A stretch of 64,000 nt of DNA, taken from positions 1 through 64,000 of the forward strand of contig NZ_JAGGOO010000028.1 of NCBI RefSeq assembly GCF_018614415.1, in the 5' to 3' direction. Under the pieces are notes generated by a model. It did not search any database. It had not been told where the DNA came from and worked only from the letters and a program-made list of their open reading frames with translations. The position numbers and the translations under genes were made by a program. The stretch comes from Streptomyces sp. ISL-12 (GTDB taxonomy: Bacteria; Actinomycetota; Actinomycetes; Streptomycetales; Streptomycetaceae). This document shows positions 28,761-39,446 of this stretch, in pieces; the first letter of the stretch is position 1; each line of letters starts with the position of its first letter.

Positions 28761-29429
28761 TCAGCGGGGCTGCGCCGGTGTGGGGGCGGCACTCCAGTCC
28801 GGCGGTTCGGTGGGGCCGGCCGTTTCCGCGGGCCGGAAGAGGCCCGGGCAGTCGTCACTGGAGCGGCCCGCCGGCAGGCCGCCGGGCCGCTCCACGGTCA
28901 CCAGTGCCGTCCCCAGCTCCGGGTCCTGGCTCAGTCGTGCGGCGGCGGCCGTGCAGGCCAGCTGGGCGACGGCCGTGTCGCTCAGCGCCGTGGCCCCGGC
29001 CGGCAGCCCGATGGCGACCGTCGCCCCGTCGGTCCGGATGGCCGGCACCGCGACCGCGCGCGGCAGTTCGGTCGTGAGGCCCAGCGCGCGTTCCTCGCTG
29101 TCCGGGCCCTGGAACAGCAGCGACACGGCGCTCGCGGGCTCGGCGGGGACGGCCGCCGGACGGATGACGGGCGCCAGAGTCCCGTTCTTCACGAAGTACA
29201 GCGGCACCGCGGCGGTGGCGGTGTCCGGCACCGGGGCCGTCGGCCAGGTGGCGGCGGCCACCGGCTCCCGGACCCCGCTCGCGGGCGCCCCCGCCTCGAT
29301 CACCCCGGTCGCGGGGATGCCGCAGGCGGTGAGCGGACAGGCGGCACCGAGCAGGACGGACAGAAGGGGCAGCGTGCGGCGGACCGGCCGGGAGGGGCGG
29401 GACACCGGCTGACTCGCGGCGGGGTTCAT
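28761..29429 (-). CDS. GerMN-domain lipoprotein of a two-component operon
   Basis: A 222-residue lipoprotein: basic start, hydrophobic core and lipobox LTAC near residue 36. The GerMN-like domain follows, with AVPLYFVKNGTLAPVIRP and AVSLLFQGPDSEERALGL. It is the third gene of an operon with a response regulator and sensor kinase, 67 bp after the kinase stop. This order matches the AfsQ and Cse systems of Streptomyces, in which the surface lipoprotein modulates signalling (established knowledge for CseA; inference here). Confidence 0.85.
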   Translation of the reverse strand: MNPAASQPVSRPSRPVRRTLPLLSVLLGAACPLTACGIPATGVIEAGAPASGVREPVAAATWPTAPVPDTATAAVPLYFVKNGTLAPVIRPAAVPAEPASAVSLLFQGPDSEERALGLTTELPRAVAVPAIRTDGATVAIGLPAGATALSDTAVAQLACTAAAARLSQDPELGTALVTVERPGGLPAGRSSDDCPGLFRPAETAGPTEPPDWSAAPTPAQPR

Positions 29430-29496
29430 GGCCGACCTCTTTCTCCCGGCCGTTCACGGCCGGATCTCTTCTTCCGGGCTTGCTTCGTCCCGCCGT

Positions 29497-31008
29497 TCAC
29501 GGCCGGGTCTCCTTCTCCCGGCCGGTCGCCGGCCCCGGTGCGCCGTCCTGCCGCAGCGGGAGGACGACCGTGAAGACGGCGCCGCCGTCCGGATGGTTGG
29601 CGGCCCTTACGGTGCCGCCGTGCAGGCGTACGTTCTCCGCGGTGATCGCCAGTCCGAGCCCGCTGCCCTCGCTGCGGGACCGCGCGGTGTCCGACTTGTA
29701 GAACCGGTCGAAGACGTGCGGCAGCACCGTGCCGTCGATGCCCTCCCCGCCGTCCCTGACCTCGATGACCGCGGACCGGCCGCCCTCGCCGCGCAGCCGC
29801 ACCCGGACCGGCGGCCCGCCGTGCCGCAGGGCGTTGGCGACGAGGTTGGCGACGATCACGTCGAGGCGGCGCGGATCGACCCGGCCGCGCAGCGCGCCGG
29901 GCTCCGGCAGTTCGGTCTCCACCGCCTCCTGCCAGCTGCGGGCGGACAGGGTGCGCCGCACCGACTCGGCGAGGTCGATCTCGTCCAGGTGCAGGTCGGC
30001 GGCGCCCGCGTCGAACCGGGAGATCTCCATCAGGTCGTTCACCAGACCGGTCAGTTTCGTCGTCTCCTCGCTGATCAGCCGTACGGCCATGGCGGTGTCG
30101 TCGTCGAGGCGGACCGCGTCCTCGTCCAGTACGTCGGTCACCGCCGACATCGCGGCCAGCGGTGTGCGCAGCTCGTGCGAGACGTCCGCAGCGAACCGCC
30201 GGGCCCCGGCCTCCATGCGCCGCAGCTCGGCCACCGACTCCTCCAGCGCGGCGGCGGTCTCGTTGAAACTGTGCGACAGGTCGGCGAGTTCGTCGGAGCC
30301 GCGCACGGCGAGCCGGGTGTCCAGCCGGCCCTGCGCGATGCTGCGGGTCGCCCGCCGCAGCTCCCGCACCGGCCGCAGCACCCCGCGCGCGGCCAGCAGA
30401 GCGAGTACGACGGCCAGGGCGAGCGCGACCACGGTGGCCCGTTCGATGGCGCTGACCAGGGCCTCCACGTACCCCTGCTCCTCCTGCTGCGACACGGTCA
30501 GGTACAGCTCCAGGCCGGACCTTTCCCTGGCGGCGTGCCGCGGTGCGGCGTAGATGACGGGCATGCCGACGACCAGTGAGGAGCGGCCGTCCCGGGACAC
30601 CCGCTGGAACACCGTGGCGGGACGGGAGCCCACGGCCGCACGCATCGCCGGGGACAGCTCCTCGAACGTGTCCCCGGGCGAGGAGGTGGCGCTCAGCTCC
30701 CGGTAGGCGGCCAGCACCCGCCAGTTGTCCGCGCGCCCGCCGCGCGCCACGTCCGCGGCGAGCGAGGCCAGGTCCGGCCGGGCGGGCGGGAACGGGTAGT
30801 TGGGCGCCAGCGCGTCGACCCGTTCCCGGAAGTCCTCGATCACCGTGTCCTGGCTCTGCTGGAGCACGCCGGTCCGCGCCTCGCGGAAGGTCAGCGCGCC
30901 GGTGGTCAGCGTGGCCGCGGCGGCGACGACGGCGAAGGCCACCAGCAGCCGCACCCGCAGTCCGCCCAGCGGCCGCGGCAGCCGCCGGACGCGCGCCGCG
31001 GCGGTCAC
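29497..31008 (-). CDS. Sensor histidine kinase (AfsQ2/CseC-like)
   Basis: A 503-residue membrane kinase. Helix 1 (VRLLVAFAVVAAAATLTTG) and helix 2 (VVALALAVVLALLAARGVL) flank an extracellular sensor of about 170 residues. HAMP follows, then the H-box FAADVSHELRTPLAAM, N-box VIVANLVANALRHG, and G-boxes DGGEGIDG and GSGLGLAI. The GTG start at 31008 overlaps the regulator stop by 4 bp (GTGA) and has GGGAG upstream; a GTG at 31020 is an alternative. It should phosphorylate the adjacent response regulator. Confidence 0.92.
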   Translation of the reverse strand: MTAAARVRRLPRPLGGLRVRLLVAFAVVAAAATLTTGALTFREARTGVLQQSQDTVIEDFRERVDALAPNYPFPPARPDLASLAADVARGGRADNWRVLAAYRELSATSSPGDTFEELSPAMRAAVGSRPATVFQRVSRDGRSSLVVGMPVIYAAPRHAARERSGLELYLTVSQQEEQGYVEALVSAIERATVVALALAVVLALLAARGVLRPVRELRRATRSIAQGRLDTRLAVRGSDELADLSHSFNETAAALEESVAELRRMEAGARRFAADVSHELRTPLAAMSAVTDVLDEDAVRLDDDTAMAVRLISEETTKLTGLVNDLMEISRFDAGAADLHLDEIDLAESVRRTLSARSWQEAVETELPEPGALRGRVDPRRLDVIVANLVANALRHGGPPVRVRLRGEGGRSAVIEVRDGGEGIDGTVLPHVFDRFYKSDTARSRSEGSGLGLAITAENVRLHGGTVRAANHPDGGAVFTVVLPLRQDGAPGPATGREKETRP

Positions 31009-31706
31009 CGGGACTCCCACCGGGACCCGAAGCGGTAGCCGAAGCCGCGCACGGTCTGGACGTACCGCGGCCGGTCCGAGGTCTCACCGAGCTTCGCGCG
31101 CAGCCGCTTGACGCAGGCGTCCACCAGCCGGGCGTCACCGTGGTAGCTGTGCTCCCACACGGCCTCCAGCAGCTGCTGGCGGCTGAAGACCTGGCCGGGG
31201 GCGGCGGACAGGGTGAGCAGCAGGCGCAGTTCGGAGGGGCCCAGGGGGACGGGCTCGCCCTGGTGGGTGACGGTCAGTGCGGCCCGGTCCAGGACGAGGT
31301 CGCCGTGGTGCTCGGCGGCCGGCGGGCCGTACGCGGCGGGCGGGCCGCCCACGCGGCGCAGCACGGCGCGGATACGGGCGTCCAGCACCCGGGCGCGGAC
31401 CGGTTTGACCACGTAGTCGTCGGCTCCGGCCTCCAGTCCGACGACCACGTCGGTGTCGTCACCGCGGGCGGTGGCCATGATGATCGGTATCTGGTCCCGG
31501 TCGCGGATGCGGCGGCACACCTCCAGGCCGGACATGCCGGGCAGCATCAGGTCCAGGACCACCGCGTCGGGCCGGAACGACCGCACCTGTTCCAGCCCGT
31601 CCTCACCCGTCGGGGCAGCGGCCACCTCGTGTCCCTGGCGCCGCAGGGCGAGCCGCAGACCCTCCCGCACGGCGCGGTCGTCTTCGATGATCAGGACGCG
31701 TGGCAT
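31005..31706 (-). CDS. OmpR-family response regulator (AfsQ1/CseB-like)
   Basis: A 233-residue regulator. The receiver domain has IEDDRAVREG, phosphoacceptor Asp in VVLDLMLPG (about residue 52), T in MATARGDD and Lys in VVKPV. The winged-helix DNA-binding domain ends in the typical DARLVDACVKRLRAKLG and VRGFGYRFG. The sequence is closer to AfsQ1 than to CseB by memory. It heads the operon regulator-kinase-lipoprotein and is divergent from the metzincin-like gene 113 bp away, a likely target. Confidence 0.93.
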   Translation of the reverse strand: MPRVLIIEDDRAVREGLRLALRRQGHEVAAAPTGEDGLEQVRSFRPDAVVLDLMLPGMSGLEVCRRIRDRDQIPIIMATARGDDTDVVVGLEAGADDYVVKPVRARVLDARIRAVLRRVGGPPAAYGPPAAEHHGDLVLDRAALTVTHQGEPVPLGPSELRLLLTLSAAPGQVFSRQQLLEAVWEHSYHGDARLVDACVKRLRAKLGETSDRPRYVQTVRGFGYRFGSRWESR

Positions 31707-31819
31707 GGGGCTCAGTATGCGTGGGTGAGGGACTGGGCCGTTCCGGTGGGGGCGGCTGTTACAGAGCGGTCCAGAAGCGGTCCCCGGGCCATCACACAGC
31801 CCACCCATGCTGAAGGATC

Positions 31820-32707
31820 ATGAACGCACACCGAACGACACCCCTTCCGTCCGTCGCGCGACCCGTGACCGGGCGCTCGCGCCATGCCCGCGGACGCGGC
31901 CGAAAACCGAGGAGACTCTGGGCGGGGCTCGCGGCGGCCGTCGTGCTGTCGGTCCTCGGTGTGCTGGTCGTGAGGGGGCTGACCGGCCCGTCCGGAGGTT
32001 CCGACGGCACGGCCGGGGCGGCACCGGTCGCGACGATGGAGGAGGAGCCGTCCGCCGCGGAGGCCACGGAGGAGGCCACGGAGGAGGCCACCGGCGAGGC
32101 CACCGTGAAGGCCACGGAGAAGAAGGAGCGGCTCTCGATCCCGGCCACGGGACCCGGAACGTTCACCACGGCCGGCGGAGAGAGCGAACCCGTCGGCGGT
32201 GACCAGCGGTTACTGACCTACCGGGTCCAGGTCGAGGACGGCATCGGACGGCCGACGGACGCGGTCGCCGCCGAGGTCGAGAAGATACTCGCCGACCCGC
32301 GCGGCTGGACGGCCGACGGCAAGGTGGGGTTCCGGAGGGTGTCCGGTGACAGTTCCGACTTCCGGGTACGGCTCGCCACCCCGGGCACGGTCGACGACAT
32401 CTGCGGCCAGTACGGACTGGACACCGGCGGCGAGGTCAACTGCAGAGTGGGCCAGGACGTCATGGTCAACCTCAAACGGTGGGAACTGGCCACGAAGTAC
32501 TACGCGGACGACGTGCCCTCGTACCGCGCCCTGATCATCAACCACGAGGTCGGCCACTTCCTCGGCCACGGCCACGAGACCTGTCCCGGCGAAGGACAGC
32601 TCGCCCCGGCGATGATGCAGCAGATCAAGGGACTGCACGGCTGCAAGACCAACGTCTGGCCCTACGACAGCGAGGGCCGGCGCATCACCGGGCCGAGCGT
32701 CCCGTGA
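31820..32707 (+). CDS. DUF3152 metzincin-like membrane-anchored protein, TTA codon
   Basis: A 295-residue protein with an N-terminal basic segment, one membrane helix near residues 36-52 (AGLAAAVVLSVLGVLVV), an acidic EAT-repeat linker and a C-terminal DUF3152 domain. That domain contains a full HExxHxxGxxH zinc motif: H242, E243, H246, G249, H252. It would face outward, so a surface metalloprotease is a reasonable inference, though activity is not established. Codon 131 is TTA (32210-32212), making translation dependent on the bldA leucyl-tRNA and so tied to development. GAAGGA lies very close to the ATG. Confidence 0.85.
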   Translation: MNAHRTTPLPSVARPVTGRSRHARGRGRKPRRLWAGLAAAVVLSVLGVLVVRGLTGPSGGSDGTAGAAPVATMEEEPSAAEATEEATEEATGEATVKATEKKERLSIPATGPGTFTTAGGESEPVGGDQRLLTYRVQVEDGIGRPTDAVAAEVEKILADPRGWTADGKVGFRRVSGDSSDFRVRLATPGTVDDICGQYGLDTGGEVNCRVGQDVMVNLKRWELATKYYADDVPSYRALIINHEVGHFLGHGHETCPGEGQLAPAMMQQIKGLHGCKTNVWPYDSEGRRITGPSVP

Positions 32708-32803
32708 CCCGCCCGCCAGGGCCGATGTCAGTGCCTGGATCTACGGTTCGGTCAGTGGGGTCCGCGGACACGCCTCGGGCCCTGGCCTGGGGAGAGGTCT
32801 GCC

Positions 32804-34237
32804 ATGTCGAAGACGTACCTGGAGCTGTCACAGGACGGCGGGGGAGCGCACAAGTTCTACGAGGTGACGGTCGAGGGGACGGTCGTCACCGTGTCCTACG
32901 GGCGGATCGGCGCCGGCGGGCAGACCCAGACGTCGACGTTCCCCACGGCCGAGAAGGCACAGGCGGCGGCCGCGAAGAAGATAGGCGAGAAGGTGCGCAA
33001 GGGGTACGCCCCGGCGGTGCGGGGGCAGCGCGCGCCCCGGCCGGTCACCCGCCGGCAGATCACCTCGGCGCCGTCCACGGTGCGTTCGGTCGCCCCCGTG
33101 CTGTGGCGGTTCCGGACGGGCTCCGCGGCGTTCGGCATCCACATCGACGAGGAGCACTGCTGGGTGGGCAACCAGGCCGGTGACGTCTACACCCTGGCGC
33201 ACGGCGGTGAGGTCCTCTCCCACTACCGGCTGCCCGACGGCGTCAAGTGCCTGGTCGCCGACGACTTCTGGATCTACGCCGGCTGCGACGACGGGCGGGT
33301 CTACGACCTGTCGTCCAAACTGCCCTTCGCGGCCTACGACATCGCGGCCGACGTCGACATCTTCTGGCTCGACATCCACGAGGGCGTGCTGAACGTCGCG
33401 GACCGCGCCGGCCGACTCACCGTCATCGACCACGAGGACGAGCACCAGTGGGCACGCGGCGGCCACGGCGAGCACGCCTGGATGGTCCGTGCCGACGACC
33501 GCGCCGTGTACCACGGTGACAGCGGCGGCGTGACGGCCCACGCCCCGGACGGCGGCGCCGAGTTGTGGCACACGCGGACCCGGGGCGCGGTGCTCTTCGG
33601 CTGGCAGGAGGACGACGCGGTGTACGCCGGTACGGCCGACCGCGTCGTCCACCGGCTGTCGAAGGAGACCGGCGGCGTCGAGGCGACGTACCGCTGCGAC
33701 AGTTCCGTGTACTCGTGTGCCACCTCGCCCGGCGGGCGGTTCGTGTTCGCCGGGGACGCCGCCTCCTCGGTGTACTGCTTCGACCGGGACGGCACCCGGC
33801 TGTGGAAGCTGGGTACGGGCGGCGGCTCGGCGCTGTCGATGCAGTACCGCGACGAGCGGCTCTACCTGGTGACCACGGACGGGTCCCTGGTGTGCGTGGA
33901 CGCGAGCGAGGCGGCGGTGACGGCCGCCCAGCAGGGTTCGGTGCCGGTCGCCCGGGACGTCAAGCTCGCCGCGGCGCTGCCGACCTACGCGGCGGCGACG
34001 GCGGCCGAGTCGGTGACCACGGTCGCCGCGGCCCCGGCCGGGTCGGTGGTCGTGGAGTGTGTGCGCGACGGCGGCCGCACGCGGATCCACGTGGTGTCGG
34101 ACGGCTACGACTCGTCGTGGAACGTGCAGTTCCCGAGGGCGATCAGGGAACCGGGAGCCCGGTACGTCGTCGACGCGGTGCACGCCGCCGCGGGCGGGTT
34201 CTACCGGGTCCGCGGCGACATCAGGAGGCTCGTGTGA
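32804..34237 (+). CDS. WGR-domain protein with C-terminal beta-propeller
   Basis: A 477-residue protein with two parts. Residues 1 to about 70 form a WGR domain (HKFYEVTVEGTVVTVSYGRIG, with GRIG replacing WGR and QTQTSTFPTAEKAQAAAAKK following). Residues about 95-420 contain repeated strands of a PQQ/WD-like propeller: GNQAGDVYTLA, GCDDGRVYDLS, GTADRVVHRLS and GDAASSVYCFD. GGAGAGG precedes the ATG. WGR domains occur in PARP and MolR-type proteins and bind nucleic acids or proteins; the propeller suggests a scaffolding role. Function is unknown. Confidence 0.85.
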   Translation: MSKTYLELSQDGGGAHKFYEVTVEGTVVTVSYGRIGAGGQTQTSTFPTAEKAQAAAAKKIGEKVRKGYAPAVRGQRAPRPVTRRQITSAPSTVRSVAPVLWRFRTGSAAFGIHIDEEHCWVGNQAGDVYTLAHGGEVLSHYRLPDGVKCLVADDFWIYAGCDDGRVYDLSSKLPFAAYDIAADVDIFWLDIHEGVLNVADRAGRLTVIDHEDEHQWARGGHGEHAWMVRADDRAVYHGDSGGVTAHAPDGGAELWHTRTRGAVLFGWQEDDAVYAGTADRVVHRLSKETGGVEATYRCDSSVYSCATSPGGRFVFAGDAASSVYCFDRDGTRLWKLGTGGGSALSMQYRDERLYLVTTDGSLVCVDASEAAVTAAQQGSVPVARDVKLAAALPTYAAATAAESVTTVAAAPAGSVVVECVRDGGRTRIHVVSDGYDSSWNVQFPRAIREPGARYVVDAVHAAAGGFYRVRGDIRRLV

Positions 34238-34350
34238 CCGGCCCGGCCGGGTGGTGACGGACCCGGCCGGGTGGTGACGGTCCTGGCCGGGCGGTGACCT
34301 GCCCTCTCAGGCGGTGACCTGCCCCCTCAGGCGACGACCTGCCCTTTCAG
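34231..34350. repeat. Six tandem 20-bp repeats between two gene ends
   Basis: Exactly 20-bp units start at 34231, 34251, 34271, 34291, 34311 and 34331. Copies 2-3 (GTGGTGACGGACCCGGCCGG type) and copies 4-6 (GCGGTGACCTGCCCTCTCAG type) form two subfamilies. The block contains the WGR gene stop (34235-34237) and ends at the DUF350 stop (34347-34349). Each unit carries GTGA-like and CAG-like ends, so stops recur on both strands. The period is not a multiple of 3. Confidence 0.9.
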
Positions 34351-34769
34351 GCGATGGACGCCGAGATGACGGCGGAGACCGCGAGGTTGCAGGAGGCCGT
34401 GACCCAGACCGCCGGGTGCGGCTCCGGCTCGACCAGCGTCGCGCCCAGCCGCCCCGGCGTGATCAGGTCCACCACCAGGAACGCCACGGCCATCATCACC
34501 AGCCCCAGCAGCCCGAACAGCGCGGTGGACACCAGCCCCTTGCCGAAGTCCTCGTACGTCGTCCAGATCGACGTGAACACGATCGCGCCGATGCCCAGCA
34601 GCGCCGAGCTGAGCACCGTGGCGGCGTTGCGGTTGCGCTGCTCCCAGATCTGCCGGCCGAGCTTTCCGGGCGTCAGCACGTCGACCAGGACGATGCCGAG
34701 GACCAGCAGGACCAGACCGAGGGCGCCGTAGGCGGTGGCCCGGCCGAGTCCGTTGACGATGTCGCTCAT
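34347..34769 (-). CDS. DUF350 integral membrane protein
   Basis: A 140-residue protein with four membrane helices in two repeats, each ending in a similar loop: VDVLTPGKLG near residue 30 and VDLITPGRLG near residue 103. This duplicated architecture is diagnostic of DUF350. It starts MSDIVNGLGRATAYG at 34769. Function unknown; the family is often found with membrane-stress genes. It is convergent with the WGR gene through the tandem-repeat block. Confidence 0.88.
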   Translation of the reverse strand: MSDIVNGLGRATAYGALGLVLLVLGIVLVDVLTPGKLGRQIWEQRNRNAATVLSSALLGIGAIVFTSIWTTYEDFGKGLVSTALFGLLGLVMMAVAFLVVDLITPGRLGATLVEPEPHPAVWVTASCNLAVSAVISASIA

Positions 34770-34908
34770 GGGTGTGCCGGCTCCGTAGGTGAGAGATGTC
34801 AATGCAAAGAGATGCAAAATGTAGCGCACCTGTTCGGGCATGCCGAGGTCAGGTGAGAGCGGAAGGGGAAACGACGGGCACCGGCAATCCCCCCGCGCGC
34901 AACCGAAC

Positions 34909-34961
34909 TTGAACCGTTCGTTCTCTTCAACAGTTCAGGTTTAGGGCGTAGGTTCACCGCC
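34909..34961 (+). promoter_or_regulatory. furA promoter and candidate autoregulatory site
   Basis: TTCAAC (34926-34931), then 17 bp, then TAGGTT (34949-34954) place the start point at about 34961-34962, the ATG itself, so a leaderless message is likely. GAACCGTTC (34911-34919) is a small palindrome and TTGAA/TTCAA arms flank it (34909-34930). These lie where FurA-type autorepression would act. No ribosome site precedes the ATG. Confidence 0.5.
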
Positions 34962-37656
<2,695 letters not shown>

Positions 37657-37714
37657 TCCCGGAGGGACCGGCCTCGTCCCCCAAGAGGCCGGCCTGGTTC
37701 CGAAGAAAGACCGG

Positions 37715-37750
37715 GGGCGCCCCGCCCGGCACCGCCGCGGCGGGGCGTCC
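37715..37750. terminator. Bidirectional hairpin between katG and hydrolase genes
   Basis: A GC-rich hairpin: GGGCGCCCCGCC (37715-37726) pairs with GGCGGGGCGTCC (37739-37750), 12 pairs with one G-U, loop 12 nt. It sits between the convergent katG stop (37656) and the hydrolase stop (37752) and could serve both. Confidence 0.7.
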
Positions 37751-37751
37751 G

Positions 37752-39353
37752 TCACCCGGTCAGATGCCCGAGCACCGCCCGCATCGCGCGCCGCACCGCC
37801 GCGCGTGACTCCTCGGTCAGGTCGAGGGTCTCGAACCCGTGGTGTCCGTGCGGTACGTCGATCACCTCGACGTCGGTGCCGCCCGCCCGGGCCGCGGTGA
37901 GGAACTCCTCGACGGTGGCGGCGATCTCGGGCAGCTCCAGCCCGACCCGGGTCAGGACCACGGGCAGGTCGCCCGCGCCCGCCACCGCCTCGGCCGGACG
38001 GAAACGGCCGCCGGGCAGACCCCAGTTCGGCAGCGGGGCGAGGATCGGGTACGTGGTGGCCAGACAGCGCAGCCAGGGCGGGGGAGCGCTCAGCCACTCC
38101 GCCGCGAGCGGCCCGCCGCCGGAGAAGAACCACAGCGCCACCCGGTCCGGGTCCACCCGTGGATCGGCCCGCACCGTCTCCACCGCCGCGGCCACGTCGT
38201 CGGCGGCGGCCGGGTAGTCGGTGACCGCGTGCAGCCGGTGTTCGACGGTCGCGGCCACCACGCCCCGGGCTGCGGCGTACCCGGCGTACCCCTGGAACAG
38301 CGGCCAGTCCCGCGGCCCCGGCCGAGCCCCGGGGGGCAGCGGACCGCCGTGCACGAACAGCACCGCGGGGCGCGGGCCTTCGGCGTCCGGCGGGTACAGA
38401 TCGACGTGGCCGGTCCGCTCGCGCGCCCGCTCCGGGACGTCCAAGGGGAACGGCCGCAGATGCGCGGGCGGCCGTGCGGCGTCGAACGGGGCGAGCCGGT
38501 GCCCCCCTCCGGCCGCGGCCCGCAGCAGGACCCGGGCCAGTTCGGCGGGGCAGGACAGCATCGGCCAGTGCCCGGTGGGCAGTTCGAAGAACGGCACCCC
38601 CGCGTCGGCCAGGGCGCCCAGCGCGGGGTCACCGAAGTCGACCTGGAGCTGGAGCATCCCGATGCCCGCCCCGTTGCCGGTGCACAGCACTCCGGTGGCG
38701 GGCACCGAGGCCACCGCCGCGGCCAGCCGCAGCGGCTGCAGCAGCGTGCCCAGGGGCTGCGGGGCGGCGCGCGCGGTGAGCCGGTCCAGCGCGGCGTCCG
38801 GGACACCGGCGGTACTGCCCCAGCGCGGCCACTCGTCCCGGTCCGGCGGCGGCAGCACCCCCTCGAAGCCGTCCCCTCCTTCCGTCCCCCGCGCAGCCGC
38901 CTTCTCCCGCAGCGCCGGGTCGGGCACCGCGGCCAGCGCCGGCACCCCGTCCCGCGGCATCCCCGCGTCCAGGTACACGACCCGCGCGACCCGCCCGACG
39001 CGCCGGGCGGCGGCCCCCAGCGCCGGATGGATGCCGTAGTCGTGACCGACCAGCACGATCTCCCGGCCGGACCCGCCGGACCCGCCGGACCCGTCAGCCC
39101 CCGCTCCGACCGAGTCGATCACCGCGAGGACGTCCGCGATGTGCGTCTCCAGGTCGACACCGCCGACACCGCCGACACCGCCGACACCGCCGACACCGGC
39201 GGTACCGTCGACCCCTCCGGCCCCTGGCGGCCCGTCGAGCCCGGTCAGGGACACCGGATGGGCCTCGGCGCCCGACTCGGCCAGCCGCGCGGCCGTCTCC
39301 TCCCACACCCACGCGCCGGTGAACCAGCCCGGCACCAGAACGAATACGGTCAT
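37752..39353 (-). CDS. Tandem fusion of two alpha/beta-hydrolase domains
   Basis: A 533-residue protein with two hydrolase folds. Domain 1 (1-282) resembles EstC-type esterases (FVLVPGWFTGAWVW; TGHWPML His at 262), but its nucleophile elbow is VGHDYG, with Asp105 where Ser is usual. Asp is the nucleophile of haloalkane dehalogenases and epoxide hydrolases. Domain 2 (about 300-533) has oxyanion HGG, elbow FFSGGG (Ser411) and HGHHGFE near the end, like dienelactone-hydrolase/peptidase relatives. Two Gly-rich segments (about 46-67 and 88-97) come from DNA tandem repeats. GAGAGG precedes the ATG at 39353. Divergent from a MerR gene. Confidence 0.85.
   Translation of the reverse strand: MTVFVLVPGWFTGAWVWEETAARLAESGAEAHPVSLTGLDGPPGAGGVDGTAGVGGVGGVGGVGGVDLETHIADVLAVIDSVGAGADGSGGSGGSGREIVLVGHDYGIHPALGAAARRVGRVARVVYLDAGMPRDGVPALAAVPDPALREKAAARGTEGGDGFEGVLPPPDRDEWPRWGSTAGVPDAALDRLTARAAPQPLGTLLQPLRLAAAVASVPATGVLCTGNGAGIGMLQLQVDFGDPALGALADAGVPFFELPTGHWPMLSCPAELARVLLRAAAGGGHRLAPFDAARPPAHLRPFPLDVPERARERTGHVDLYPPDAEGPRPAVLFVHGGPLPPGARPGPRDWPLFQGYAGYAAARGVVAATVEHRLHAVTDYPAAADDVAAAVETVRADPRVDPDRVALWFFSGGGPLAAEWLSAPPPWLRCLATTYPILAPLPNWGLPGGRFRPAEAVAGAGDLPVVLTRVGLELPEIAATVEEFLTAARAGGTDVEVIDVPHGHHGFETLDLTEESRAAVRRAMRAVLGHLTG
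39067..39093. repeat. Three tandem 9-bp repeats in the hydrolase gene
   Basis: CCGGACCCG occurs three times in perfect tandem. On the minus strand it codes for a Gly-Gly-Ser-type repeat at about residues 88-96. The unit is a multiple of three, so copy-number change keeps the frame. Confidence 0.85.
39161..39196. repeat. Four tandem 9-bp repeats in the hydrolase gene
   Basis: CGCCGACAC occurs four times in perfect tandem with degenerate flanking units. On the minus strand it codes for Gly-Gly-Val repeats at about residues 53-65, between the first strands of domain 1. Confidence 0.9.
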
Positions 39354-39421
39354 GACCCTCTCCTCGGCAGTGGTGACATCGCGGTCCGGCCGCTGACCGG
39401 CCCGCGCTCGCCGGTACCGTA

Positions 39422-39444
39422 GAAACTCCCCCAGAGGGAGGTTC
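39422..39444. promoter_or_regulatory. MerR-type operator dyad
   Basis: GAAACTCCC (39422-39430) and GGGAGGTTC (39436-39444) form an inverted repeat with one mismatch around CCAGA. It lies between the divergent hydrolase start (39353) and MerR-gene start (39447). MerR proteins bind such dyads within promoters and activate by untwisting DNA, so autoregulation and hydrolase control are both expected. The right arm overlaps the MerR ribosome site GAGGGAGG. Confidence 0.7.
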
Positions 39445-39446
39445 AA

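Noticed and set aside
34799..34820. ATGCAAA direct repeats similar to the TetR operator at 479-493
   Set aside because: Only short direct repeats, not a palindrome, and 34 kb away; similarity looks like chance in AT-rich promoter DNA.
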